64,000 nt of DNA from Chitinophagaceae bacterium (GTDB lineage: Bacteria > Bacteroidota > Bacteroidia > Chitinophagales > Chitinophagaceae), in contig CANFKC010000016.1 in assembly GCA_947447265.1 (NCBI GenBank), forward strand, positions 34,452 to 98,451. Reading direction: 5' to 3'. Each line of letters begins with the position of its first letter. Position 1 is the first letter of the stretch. The notes beneath the pieces were generated by a model, which saw only the letters and a list, made by a program, of their open reading frames with translations, was not told the origin of the DNA and made no database searches. This document shows positions 35,295 through 43,813 of this stretch, piece after piece. Made by a program: the position numbers and the translations under genes.

Positions 35295-36092
35295 ATGCCC
35301 ACACCAAAAGTAAAAGCAGCAGACTTCTTTTTGCCCTTCGGCCGCATAGGTAAATCGGCTGCGGGTATTTTGCTTGCGGGAGAATTAATTCTTGCGCTGG
35401 TTGCCTGGCAGTTGTCTGGCGGCGGGTTATTGCCTACTCCGTCAAGGGTTTTAACGTCGATGACCAAAATACTTTCTGAGAGCTATTTCTTCGATAACTT
35501 TTTCAGTACACTCGGTTTGGTGTTGCAGGCAATGGGGCTTTCTATTGTTATTGCAATGGTAGTATCGTATCTATATCTGATACCGGTATTTACCCCTATC
35601 GCACGCTTTATTATGAAGTGCCGCTACCTTACGCTTACCGGGCTCATTTTCCTGTTTACGTTGCTTACCAGCAATGGGCATAGTTTAAAAATAAGCCTGC
35701 TTATTTTCGGCATTGTTCCGTTTTTTGTTACATCATTGGTTTCGGTAATTGACAGTATTGATAAAGCTGAATTTGAATTGTGTAAGTCGTTGCGCATGAC
35801 CAACTGGGAAGCCTGGTGGGAAGTAGTAATACTTGGCCAGCTTGACCAGGTGTTCGAGGTAATGCGACAGAACTTCGCAATTTCCTGGATCATGATTACG
35901 ATGGTTGAGGGATTAAACATGTCAGAAGGAGGATTGGGCGCAATGCTAATCAAATCTAACAAATACATCGACCTGGGTTCAGTGTTTGGTATTCTTGTTA
36001 TTATCTTCTTTATCGGGGTTTGTTCTGACTATTTGCTTGGGATGCTGAGAAAATGGTTTTTCCCTTACACAACATTTAATACCCGTAACTAA
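35295..36092 (+). CDS. ABC transporter permease (nitrate/sulfonate/taurine-like)
   Basis: 265 residues from the ATG at 35295. About six membrane helices. The coupling (EAA-type) loop, ELCKSLRMTNWEAWWEVVILGQ, sits at about residues 168-189, as in BPD_transp_1 permeases of the SsuC/TauC/NrtB group. The stop codon overlaps the ATPase start (TAATG), so the two are translationally coupled. The substrate-binding component would be the OmpA-fused protein upstream. An in-frame TTG at 35256 would add 13 poor residues and is less likely. Confidence 0.9.
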   Translation: MPTPKVKAADFFLPFGRIGKSAAGILLAGELILALVAWQLSGGGLLPTPSRVLTSMTKILSESYFFDNFFSTLGLVLQAMGLSIVIAMVVSYLYLIPVFTPIARFIMKCRYLTLTGLIFLFTLLTSNGHSLKISLLIFGIVPFFVTSLVSVIDSIDKAEFELCKSLRMTNWEAWWEVVILGQLDQVFEVMRQNFAISWIMITMVEGLNMSEGGLGAMLIKSNKYIDLGSVFGILVIIFFIGVCSDYLLGMLRKWFFPYTTFNTRN

Positions 36093-36895
36093 TGCTAGAT
36101 TATAAAAAGGAAAAGCTGCTCTTAAAGGCATCCAACATCAACCTGAAATACGATACCAGGCAGATACTCCGCGATGTAAACTTCGAGATATTTAATGTTA
36201 CGCGTCCTGATGTTATTCAAGGGCAGGTGATATCGCTTATTGGCAGGAGCGGTATTGGTAAAACTCAGTTGTTTAAAATTCTTTCCGGCCTTATACAACC
36301 CACTTCAGGTACTGTATTGATAGGGGAGGAGCAACGTCCGGTTGTTGCCGGCGAAGTTGGCGTAATTCCACAGAATTATATCCTGTTCAAACACCGTACT
36401 ATCTACAATAATCTCAAAATCGGGCTTGCGAATAGTGGCAGGAAATTGAGCGAAAATGAAGCAAAGGACATCATAGAAGATCATGCCAAACAGTTTGATC
36501 TGCAGGATCATCTAAAGAAATTTCCTGCACAGCTTTCGGGTGGCCAAAGGCAGCGTGTAAGTATATTGCAGCAGGTACTTACCGGCAACAAATTTATACT
36601 GCTCGATGAGCCATTCTCCGGCCTCGATCCGATAGTTAAAGATAAGGTTGATGAATTGCTGATGAAGGTTTCCCACCTCAACGAGGAGAATACGCTCATT
36701 ATCGTCAGTCATGATATTATAAACACCCTTGCGCTGAGCGATACCGCATTTATTCTTGCCCAGGAACCGGGCAAAGAAGGGGCCACCATAACAGAAGTGG
36801 TAGACCTCATGGCTATGGGATATGCTTGGCGGCCAGGAATAAAGGCCGACCATACATTTCTCGATTTGGTCTTAAATATTAAGAGTAAGCTCTAG
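36092..36895 (+). CDS. ABC transporter ATP-binding protein
   Basis: 267 residues. Walker A GRSGIGKTQ (about 51-59), Q-loop PQNYILF, signature LSGGQRQRVSI (about 147-157), Walker B FILLDEPFSGLDP and the switch His in IVSHD are all present, so the ATPase should be active. Closest in style to SsuB/TauB/NrtD importers. The C-terminal extension (about 215-267, with GYAWRPGIKADHTFLDLV) is longer than the minimal domain and may contact the permease or the coiled-coil partners. It shares a 1-base overlap with the permease. Its end overlaps a doubtful small minus-strand frame. Confidence 0.95.
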   Translation: MLDYKKEKLLLKASNINLKYDTRQILRDVNFEIFNVTRPDVIQGQVISLIGRSGIGKTQLFKILSGLIQPTSGTVLIGEEQRPVVAGEVGVIPQNYILFKHRTIYNNLKIGLANSGRKLSENEAKDIIEDHAKQFDLQDHLKKFPAQLSGGQRQRVSILQQVLTGNKFILLDEPFSGLDPIVKDKVDELLMKVSHLNEENTLIIVSHDIINTLALSDTAFILAQEPGKEGATITEVVDLMAMGYAWRPGIKADHTFLDLVLNIKSKL

Positions 36896-37125
36896 GTAAG
36901 AAAAACTATTGATAGCGTATCGTTTTGTACGCAGCAGCTCTGGCATATAAAACTGCCCAGTTCTTTAGAAATTGCGTCAATTAAACTTTGAATTTTTTCA
37001 ATATTGTCATGTACATTACAAATGGTCTTTTCAATTACTCTGTGCTGGGAATTGTTATCATTTGCAGGTACGTAACCTAACAATCCGGACACAATATCTC
37101 TGTTATGTTCTATCGAAATGCTCAT
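36892..37125 (-). CDS. Possible 77-residue protein, doubtful
   Basis: The frame opens MSISIEHNRDIVSGLLGYVP and continues with amphipathic helix (EKIQSLIDAISKELGSF) and two nearby Cys in ICQSCCV. Composition is plausible for a real small protein, and otherwise 285 bases would be empty. There is no recognisable family. It ends inside the last codons of the ABC ATPase gene. The upstream sequence shows no clear promoter. Confidence 0.35.
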   Translation of the reverse strand: MSISIEHNRDIVSGLLGYVPANDNNSQHRVIEKTICNVHDNIEKIQSLIDAISKELGSFICQSCCVQNDTLSIVFLT

Positions 37126-37180
37126 GCCCGTTACATTCTGCGTATTGAGATAGGATTCGATCTGAGCGAAAAGTGATTTC

Positions 37181-37774
37181 TTACCGCATTACACCAATAT
37201 TTGTCCTGAATATTTTTACTGCAATAGCCAGTAGTATCACCCCGAAGAACTTGCGGATAACGGTGATGCCTGATGGCCCGATTATCCGTTCAAGAAAATT
37301 CACCGACCGTAGAATAATGTACACAATAATGAGGTTAATGAATATGGCTATTAGTATGTTGTAATATTCATAGGCAGCTTTCAGCGACATAACCGTTGTA
37401 AGCGTGCCGGAACCAGCTATAAGCGGGAAGGCTACGGGTACAAGCGTGCTGGTTTTATCGTTCTGGTCATGCTTGAAAAACTCCAGCCCTAAAACCATTT
37501 CCAATCCCAGTATAAAAATTACAATAGAGCCGGCAATGGCGAATGACTTAATGTCAAGCCCCATGAAGTGCAGCATCTCTTCGCCTATCAAAAAGAAAAG
37601 CAGCATCAGGCCTCCGGAAACCAGGGTTGCGGTCAGGGCATTTATATTACCCATTTTCTTTTTAATAGAAATAATTACCGGTAAGGAGCCCAGTATATCT
37701 ATTACCGCAAAAAGCGTAAATGCAACGGTAACAATTTCAGAAAAATCTGTTTTGGTGAGCCCTATTCCTTTCAT
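37181..37774 (-). CDS. MarC family integral membrane protein
   Basis: 197 residues from the ATG at 37774, with six membrane helices. The family pattern is clear: an opening helix with VAFTLFAVIDILGSLPVIISI, a middle helix with FFLIGEEMLHFMGLDIKSFAIAGSIVIFILGLEM, and the FPLIAGSGTLTTVMSL motif before helix four. Function of the MarC/UPF0056 family is unknown despite the old multiple-antibiotic-resistance name. Upstream in-frame ATGs up to 37858 would add a positively charged, non-homologous stretch, so I prefer 37774. Confidence 0.92.
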   Translation of the reverse strand: MKGIGLTKTDFSEIVTVAFTLFAVIDILGSLPVIISIKKKMGNINALTATLVSGGLMLLFFLIGEEMLHFMGLDIKSFAIAGSIVIFILGLEMVLGLEFFKHDQNDKTSTLVPVAFPLIAGSGTLTTVMSLKAAYEYYNILIAIFINLIIVYIILRSVNFLERIIGPSGITVIRKFFGVILLAIAVKIFRTNIGVMR

Positions 37775-37975
37775 AGTAAAAATTGGTGAGGGTGTAAAAA
37801 TAACTATCGCCATCCGGATAATTCCTGTTCGCATGCTCCGCGATGCAGAAGTTTTCAAATAGTTAACTTTTCGCAGCTATTGCGTCCTGGTAAAGCAAAA
37901 ATAATTCCCAACTGTAGCTATACTTATTTTTACATCCTCACTAAGATACCTATTTTTACCGATAATTCTAAAATT

Positions 37976-39226
37976 ATGGCTTTAAGCAATTATAATCACA
38001 CTGCCGCTGAAAGGTTTATGCGGTATGTACAGATAGATACCCAGAGTGATGCCGCATCACCATCGCAACCATCAACAGAAAAGCAAAAAGACCTGAGCCG
38101 CATCTTGGTGCAAGAACTGATTGCACTGGGTGTTACCGATGCTGTTCTGGATGAGCATGGCTATGTTTATGGCACTATCCCAGCCACTACTGATAAGGAT
38201 GTACCCGTACTGTGTTTTTGTTCGCATGTGGATACGGCGCCAGATTGCAGTGGCGAAGGTGTAAAGCCAATTTTGCACAAAAAGTATGACGGCAGCGATA
38301 TTGTGTTGCCAGACGATACTTCGGTTGTTATTACTACAAAAGAACACCCATACCTGAAAACCCGCATTGGCGATGATATCATTACCGCATCTGGCCTTAC
38401 ACTTTTAGGTGCTGATGATAAAGCGGGTGTGGCTATCATAATGGACCTTGCTAACTATCTGATTCAGCATCCCGAGATCAAGCACGGTAAAATACGCGTG
38501 CTGTTTACGCCTGATGAAGAAGTAGGCCGTGGCGTTGCTGCAATTAACATGGACCAATTGGGTGCGCATTTTGGTTATACGCTGGATGGCGGCGAACGCG
38601 GTCACCTGGAAGGGGAATCATTCTCGGCAGATGCTGCTATTGTTGTTTTTCATGGTGTGAGTGCGCATCCTGGTTATGCAAAGGGTAAAATGGTAAGCGC
38701 TATAAAGGCCGCATCAGCTTTTGTAGCCGCATTGCCAACCGCTGAATGGTGCCCTGAAGCAACAGAAGGCATGCAAGGCTTCGTACACCCGACTTCAATA
38801 GTAGGTGCATTAGAGAAAGCAACCGTACAATTCATCGTTCGCGATTTTGAAACAGCGCAACTGGCTGTACATGAAGAAAGACTCAAAAATCTTGCATTGA
38901 AGACTGCAGAACAATTTCCTGGTGTAATCATTGACTTTACTGTAAAAGAGCAGTATCGCAATATGAAGGAAGTGCTCGATCTGCATCCGCAGGTAATGAA
39001 CTATGCGCAAGAAGCATATACCCGCTCGGGTATAGTTGCAGAACGCATAAGCATTCGTGGCGGTACTGACGGTTCTCGTCTTTCGTTTATGGGCTTACCT
39101 TGTCCGAACATTTTTACCGGCGAAATGGGTATACATTCTAAGCAGGAGTATGTTAGCGTGCAGGATATGGAAAAGGCTATGGAAATACTCGTTCATCTTT
39201 CACAAATATGGGAAGAGAAAGCATAG
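37976..39226 (+). CDS. pepT: Peptidase T (tripeptide aminopeptidase)
   Basis: 416 residues, M20B metallopeptidase. It removes N-terminal residues from tripeptides in the cytoplasm. The two-zinc ligands are visible: His in CFCSHVDTAPD, bridging Asp in LLGADDKAGVA, the Glu pair in FTPDEEVGRG, Asp in YTLDGGE and the last His in GEMGIHSKQEY. The lid dimerisation domain lies around residues 215-330. The ATG at 37976 gives the standard N-terminus; a further in-frame ATG at 37880 would add 32 unlikely residues. A long perfect palindrome follows as terminator. Confidence 0.96.
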   Translation: MALSNYNHTAAERFMRYVQIDTQSDAASPSQPSTEKQKDLSRILVQELIALGVTDAVLDEHGYVYGTIPATTDKDVPVLCFCSHVDTAPDCSGEGVKPILHKKYDGSDIVLPDDTSVVITTKEHPYLKTRIGDDIITASGLTLLGADDKAGVAIIMDLANYLIQHPEIKHGKIRVLFTPDEEVGRGVAAINMDQLGAHFGYTLDGGERGHLEGESFSADAAIVVFHGVSAHPGYAKGKMVSAIKAASAFVAALPTAEWCPEATEGMQGFVHPTSIVGALEKATVQFIVRDFETAQLAVHEERLKNLALKTAEQFPGVIIDFTVKEQYRNMKEVLDLHPQVMNYAQEAYTRSGIVAERISIRGGTDGSRLSFMGLPCPNIFTGEMGIHSKQEYVSVQDMEKAMEILVHLSQIWEEKA

Positions 39227-39271
39227 TGGCAGTTGGCTGATCAGAATTTGTGGCTGCACTGAAAAATCAAT

Positions 39272-39311
39272 AAAAGAAATCGGGGTTGCAATTGCAACCC
39301 CGATTTCTTTT
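39272..39311. terminator. Perfect 40-base palindrome after pepT
   Basis: AAAAGAAATCGGGGTTGCAA followed directly by its complete reverse complement, ending in TTTT. A bidirectional terminator is the simplest reading. It lies 45 bases after the pepT stop and 46 bases past the end of the convergent basic-protein gene. Confidence 0.88.
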
Positions 39312-39343
39312 CGTTCACTGAATACACAATGTGTCTGTAAAAC

Positions 39344-39373
39344 AAAAGGGTGCTAATTATTTAGCACCCTTTT
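39344..39373 (-). terminator. Terminator overlapping the end of the small basic protein gene
   Basis: AAAAGGGTGCTAA-TTAT-TTAGCACCCTTTT. The loop contains the stop codon, and the last four sense codons form one arm. T-rich sequence follows on both strands. Confidence 0.8.
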
Positions 39374-39605
39374 GTTTGTTTTTTGCGTCTTTTATTTCCT
39401 GTAGTTTTTTATCATCGTCAGAATGATGAATAATTTCTACATTTTTTGTTTTTACTTTTTTTCTGTGTCGCTTCTTATGGTGCTTTTTTTTACCGGTTGT
39501 GGTAGTAACTGTCTTTTTATGAGTTACTTTTTCCTGAGCACGTACCATAGGTGATGCAAACACCAGCACTAATGCCAAAAGTGTGCATGCTATTTTATTT
39601 GTCAT
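39357..39605 (-). CDS. Small, highly basic secreted protein
   Basis: 82 residues. The signal peptide ends near MVRAQ. The mature ~58 residues are Lys/His/Arg/Thr-rich (KKTVTTTTGKKKHHKKRHRKK), then an Asp/Lys segment (HHSDDDKKLQEI). No fold is expected; it may bind polyanions or metals. The start overlaps the end of the T9SS protein gene by 11 bases, so the two are translated from one message. Function is unknown. Confidence 0.72.
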   Translation of the reverse strand: MTNKIACTLLALVLVFASPMVRAQEKVTHKKTVTTTTGKKKHHKKRHRKKVKTKNVEIIHHSDDDKKLQEIKDAKNKQKGAK

Positions 39606-41493
39606 TGATAATTATTTTTTCGCTTTTCAGCATGCTTGAATTACCAAAAATCCGAACGAAGTATACACCGGTAGCAAGGTTGGCCTTGTTAAAGGAAAAG
39701 ACATTTTCACCCCTGTCTGCAATACCATTGTAGAGTTGCGCAACTACCTTGCCTTGCATATCAATAATGTCGACAGAAATGTCTTTACGTTCTTTGAGCT
39801 CAAATTTCACACTGAAGTTGTCATAGACAGGGTTCGGGTAAACTGAACTTGCTGTAACTTCTTCCTGCTCAATTTCAGGAACACCTATATTAGAAACTCC
39901 ACGAATTTTAGCTATCCACTGGCTCCATTGTTTAGATGAATTGCCATACATGCCGGCCATCCATGAAGCAGAAGGAGTGCTGTTATACCTTTTGCAGATG
40001 CCATTATAATCGCCCCACCTGTCACTGGTGCCACCAAAGCCATAGTTTACATAGCTTACACCTGCCTTAACAGTAGTAGATGCGGAATATACGCCGCTGT
40101 TACTTAGCGAAACAGCCATGGTACGTGGGTAGAAAGTAGATGCACTTTCGTTATAACCCATTATTATAGATTTATCAAGCGAATCATTGGTTAATGGTGC
40201 AATAACTCCATAGCATTTGTCTGCGGTACCTACCGCACCGAGCGCAAAGGTGGTGCAAGTAGCGTCAGCTACTTTTACACGAACCACCTGGAGGCCGCAA
40301 TAGCCACTACCAACATCAACGTTATGAACAAAGTGCACATAGCCGTGCAGGTAAAAACCATCGAGCGCGCGGCTGTCGCCGGTACTTAAAGTATGTGTGG
40401 TGCCTTGTTGGTTAGCATCGCCGGCAGTTGAATAAAAAGTAGTAGGCACTGTAGAGGTAGTAAGTGCAGCGGAGCCCGATGCAATAGTATTACTGATGCG
40501 GTATAGTTTGTAATCATAACTACCTGCAGTTGCACCATCAGAACTTACACAAAAAATACCAGGTCCATAGCTGCCGGCAAGACCGTAACTGGCTGGTAAT
40601 ACAGTGAATGCGCCGGAAATAGGAGCGTATTTTTTTACACTCATGGTGCCGCCTGCATAGCAGGTAGCCTTAGCCACCTGATAAATAATAGCGGTGTTAA
40701 AAGACGTAGAGCTGCCCGAAACATGGAATAGGTTTCCAGTTACAAAAACTTCATCTTTAGACATGCCCATTTTTGGGTAATCGAAAATAGAATTGTCACT
40801 CAGCGGGTTGCCGCTAAGTTTATAAAAATACCAGCCTGCAGCAGGGTCGTTGGTTTTAGAAAAACCAAGAATCACTTTTGAATTAGCCGGCACCAGATCG
40901 CATATCTGCGTGTAGAAGATAAACCTGTCATTTACATTGTCATACACCACTTTCGGGTCGCACATATTGTTAACCAGCGTAGCATCGGCAATAAGGGCAT
41001 ACAGGTCTTTAGAATAAGACATGGTGCCTGCGGTGTTAAAGTAGCCAACCTTAGAGTTAACGAAGGCAACGATTTTTCCACCATTGGAAATAGCCATGCT
41101 ATTATCAAGCGGAGTAGAATAAGGGCTTGTTGGTACGCCTATCCAGTTCGTATCTAAAGTAGGAGGCAGAATTGTTGTTTTTGCTGCAGTTTCGGTATTC
41201 TCACCAGCATTTATCAATGCTTTTTGCCTGTTTTTCGCTTTTTTAATTCTTTCGAGCAGCTCATTGTTCTCACTTTCGTTTTCTGAAATAGTAGTAAGTG
41301 ATGGTTGCCAGCTAAGATCGTCGGTTTCCGGATTTCTGAAACCAATAAATTCCACCTGGCCGGGAGCGAGGTCGGTCGGCTTAATTTCTTTCGACTGGCG
41401 ACCCGGTGCGTTTACTTCCGGAAGGCCGTATTGAGCAAAAGAAGTGGCACTGAATGATAGGGATAGGCTGAGAATAAATAGAATTTTCTTCAC
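39595..41493 (-). CDS. Secreted protein with T9SS type A sorting domain
   Basis: 632 residues from a GTG at 41493, which begins a normal signal peptide (KKILFILSLSLSFSATSFAQ). The frame continues upstream through another coding region, but that part lacks protein character. A coiled Glu/Asn/Lys segment (about 60-90, NESENNELLERIKKAKNRQ) precedes a large Ser/Thr/Gly/Tyr-rich beta domain (about 100-540). Motifs such as DPKVVYDNVNDRFIFYTQI, YDYKLYRI and SDRWGDYNGI suggest a propeller. The C-terminal ~85 residues (VYPNPVYDNFSVKFEL, ATGVYFVRIFGN, EKIIIND) are a type A T9SS domain. No enzyme motif is visible. Confidence 0.87.
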   Translation of the reverse strand: MKKILFILSLSLSFSATSFAQYGLPEVNAPGRQSKEIKPTDLAPGQVEFIGFRNPETDDLSWQPSLTTISENESENNELLERIKKAKNRQKALINAGENTETAAKTTILPPTLDTNWIGVPTSPYSTPLDNSMAISNGGKIVAFVNSKVGYFNTAGTMSYSKDLYALIADATLVNNMCDPKVVYDNVNDRFIFYTQICDLVPANSKVILGFSKTNDPAAGWYFYKLSGNPLSDNSIFDYPKMGMSKDEVFVTGNLFHVSGSSTSFNTAIIYQVAKATCYAGGTMSVKKYAPISGAFTVLPASYGLAGSYGPGIFCVSSDGATAGSYDYKLYRISNTIASGSAALTTSTVPTTFYSTAGDANQQGTTHTLSTGDSRALDGFYLHGYVHFVHNVDVGSGYCGLQVVRVKVADATCTTFALGAVGTADKCYGVIAPLTNDSLDKSIIMGYNESASTFYPRTMAVSLSNSGVYSASTTVKAGVSYVNYGFGGTSDRWGDYNGICKRYNSTPSASWMAGMYGNSSKQWSQWIAKIRGVSNIGVPEIEQEEVTASSVYPNPVYDNFSVKFELKERKDISVDIIDMQGKVVAQLYNGIADRGENVFSFNKANLATGVYFVRIFGNSSMLKSEKIIINDK

Positions 41494-41543
41494 AATTGTT
41501 CGCTTTTGGGTGTAAATTAATTTATTTATAACAAACCACGTAA

Positions 41544-42815
41544 TTATTGTACCGTTGATGGTATCTTTTTGTGCGAATAAGGCATTATATGTAAAAACAG
41601 CAATGTAAACAGTATATATACAAAGAGTCCTATCTGGCCTTCGAGGTAGGGTTCTATCATTAACTGTATGAGTAATGCCAGCCATACCACAAAGAAGAAA
41701 AAGCTCTCCCGGTTTTTTCCTAAACGGTGAAGCGGTGCAAATACCCATATCGCGAATAGCAGCATTGCAGGTATACCGCATCCCAGCCCAACGGTCAGGA
41801 ACTGATTATGGGGTATCAGGCGGTTATGGCTGTCTACCACCTCGGGGTACCATTTATCATATCCGCGATCCATTTCATGGCCAATGTCTCCAATGCCTGT
41901 ACCTGTTACAGGTTGCTCCTTCATCAGCTTAAATGCAATGTCGTAAGATATAAGTCTTGAAATATCTCCTAACGAGCCGGTTTTATCATTAGAGCGGAAC
42001 CTGTAATAGGTGTATACAATATGTTCCTTACGCTCACGTAAGGTAGGCACATAGGTTACTGCAAGTGCCAGCAATAACGGAACGCCGAGTACCGCAATAA
42101 CACCGGAGATGCTCCGTTTAGCTATTATAGTATAGATGCCCCAGCCTAGCATACATACATAAAATGAAATAAGTCCGCTTTTAGATGCCAGTACGTGGTT
42201 ATAAATAACCAAACTGATAGTTATGAATGCCACAGCATATTTTATCGGCTTACTTTCCAATTTAGGGAAAACATACACGCACCAAACCGCAAAAAGAGAG
42301 TTGGTAATGCTGAAGCTGATGTATTCCTGGTACATTGGGGTAGGTATCATGTGCGACACATTATATAGCTTTATATAATTGTCGTAATCAAACAACAGGA
42401 ACGAAATGCTATAGCATGCGCCTGCGAATAACATAGTGCCAATGCCGAGCGTAAGCAGTTGAAGTTGTTTTGCTGTCCATTGTGGCAGGAAAGCAAACGC
42501 CAGAGGCAAAAAGAGTATGGGCAGTTTATTTTGCACAAATGCACCCCACGTTTCTTTATCGGTGCTCCAGAACCAGGTGAGGGCGTAAATAGCTACCCAG
42601 GCGACCCCAAGCATGCACCATTTTTGCTGCAGCCATTTTTTTGGATGAATATCGCGCAATGCATTAATGCCGAAAAGTATCATGCCCAGAGATAGAAAAA
42701 GCCGCGAAACCAGCAATCCGCCCACCATTATTAGTATGCAAAAAACAGCAATGTCAGACTTGGTTAACTTTCTATTTATAAGACTACTACTTTTGTTCAT
42801 TGGTTGGCTTACCAT
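41544..42815 (-). CDS. O-antigen ligase / Wzy-type polymerase family membrane protein
   Basis: 423 residues with about ten membrane helices and a periplasmic loop. The central Wzy_C motif region, EQPVTGTGIGDIGHEMDRGYD followed by DSHNRLIPHNQFLTVGLGCG (about 305-345), contains the His-x-x-x-Leu pattern that joins or polymerises lipid-linked glycans. Start at 42815 or at 42800 (MNKSSS). It could act with the WecA-like transferase at 43814, though the genes are on opposite strands. The exact acceptor (LPS core, protein or polymer chain) cannot be told. Confidence 0.88.
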   Translation of the reverse strand: MVSQPMNKSSSLINRKLTKSDIAVFCILIMVGGLLVSRLFLSLGMILFGINALRDIHPKKWLQQKWCMLGVAWVAIYALTWFWSTDKETWGAFVQNKLPILFLPLAFAFLPQWTAKQLQLLTLGIGTMLFAGACYSISFLLFDYDNYIKLYNVSHMIPTPMYQEYISFSITNSLFAVWCVYVFPKLESKPIKYAVAFITISLVIYNHVLASKSGLISFYVCMLGWGIYTIIAKRSISGVIAVLGVPLLLALAVTYVPTLRERKEHIVYTYYRFRSNDKTGSLGDISRLISYDIAFKLMKEQPVTGTGIGDIGHEMDRGYDKWYPEVVDSHNRLIPHNQFLTVGLGCGIPAMLLFAIWVFAPLHRLGKNRESFFFFVVWLALLIQLMIEPYLEGQIGLFVYILFTLLFLHIMPYSHKKIPSTVQ

Positions 42816-42844
42816 AACTTTAAAACGGACAAAAAGGCGATTTA

Positions 42845-43780
42845 GTGCACAGCAATATTAAACAACTTCACGACGACTTAAAAGCAGGCAGTTTCCGGGC
42901 ACTCGCCCGCGGGGTTACTATTGTTGAAAATGAACTGGAAGGGTATGAATATTTGCTGGAACATTTGCGTAAAAATAATCACACACCCGTAATTGGTATC
43001 ACCGGCCCTCCGGGTGCCGGCAAAAGCACATTGGTGAATGCCTTATTAAGTCATTGGCTTACTGAAAATAAGAAAATAGCTGTAATTGCGGTTGACCCGT
43101 CATCGCCATTTAACTATGGCGCTTTGCTGGGCGACCGTATAAGGATGAGCGAATTTTATACAAATCCCAACATTTATATCCGTTCGCTTGCATCGCGCGG
43201 TGCATTGGGTGGCTTGAGTTCAAAAATTATAGAAATAACTGACCTGGTCAAGGATGCCCCGTTCGATATGGTGATAGTAGAAACAGTTGGGGTAGGGCAA
43301 AGCGAGGTAGAGATTGCCGGACTTGCCGACTGCACCGTGGTAGTGCTGGTTCCGGAAGCCGGAGACGAGGTGCAGGCTATAAAGGCAGGTATAATGGAGG
43401 TGGCAGATATTTTTGTTGTTAATAAGGCCGACAGGGAAAATGCGGATGCATTTTATAACAATTTACGGATAATGGCCCATGAAAAAGCTGGCTACGGTAT
43501 TGAAACGCCGGTTGTGAAAACGGTTGCTTCAGATAAGACAGGTGTGGCGGCGCTCGCAGGAAAAATTGACGAATACCTGGCCAACCATCACCAATTGCCG
43601 GAAAAGAGGTTGCAACTGCTCACTGAGAAATGCTGGCAGATTATACAATCCCAGCGCATGAAGTCGGTAAGTCATACCCGCTTAAAAAGCGAATTGGCCG
43701 AAGCCCTGCTGCAGGACGATTTTAATTTATATACTTTTACAAAGGCTTTTACGGGTAAGGTGTTCCCGGGTGGCAACTGA
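42845..43780 (+). CDS. meaB: Methylmalonyl-CoA mutase-associated GTPase MeaB
   Basis: 311 residues, G3E-family P-loop GTPase that loads and protects the B12-dependent methylmalonyl-CoA mutase. Walker A GITGPPGAGKSTL (about 49-61), the family-specific VDPSSPFNYGALLGDRIRM, Walker B region FDMVIVETVGVGQSE and NKAD guanine motif are present. The C-terminal dimerisation arm ends in FPGGN. A GTG at 42845 is the likely start; no ATG lies nearby in frame. The mutase genes are not in this window. Confidence 0.94.
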   Translation: MHSNIKQLHDDLKAGSFRALARGVTIVENELEGYEYLLEHLRKNNHTPVIGITGPPGAGKSTLVNALLSHWLTENKKIAVIAVDPSSPFNYGALLGDRIRMSEFYTNPNIYIRSLASRGALGGLSSKIIEITDLVKDAPFDMVIVETVGVGQSEVEIAGLADCTVVVLVPEAGDEVQAIKAGIMEVADIFVVNKADRENADAFYNNLRIMAHEKAGYGIETPVVKTVASDKTGVAALAGKIDEYLANHHQLPEKRLQLLTEKCWQIIQSQRMKSVSHTRLKSELAEALLQDDFNLYTFTKAFTGKVFPGGN

Positions 43781-43813
43781 TACTAACACAACCCATAATT
43801 CCGTTAACGATAC

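Noticed and set aside
41494..41781. Upstream extension of the 39595-41493 T9SS protein by about 96 codons
   Set aside because: The extension overlaps the O-antigen-ligase-like gene in another frame, looks non-protein-like, and would bury the signal peptide.
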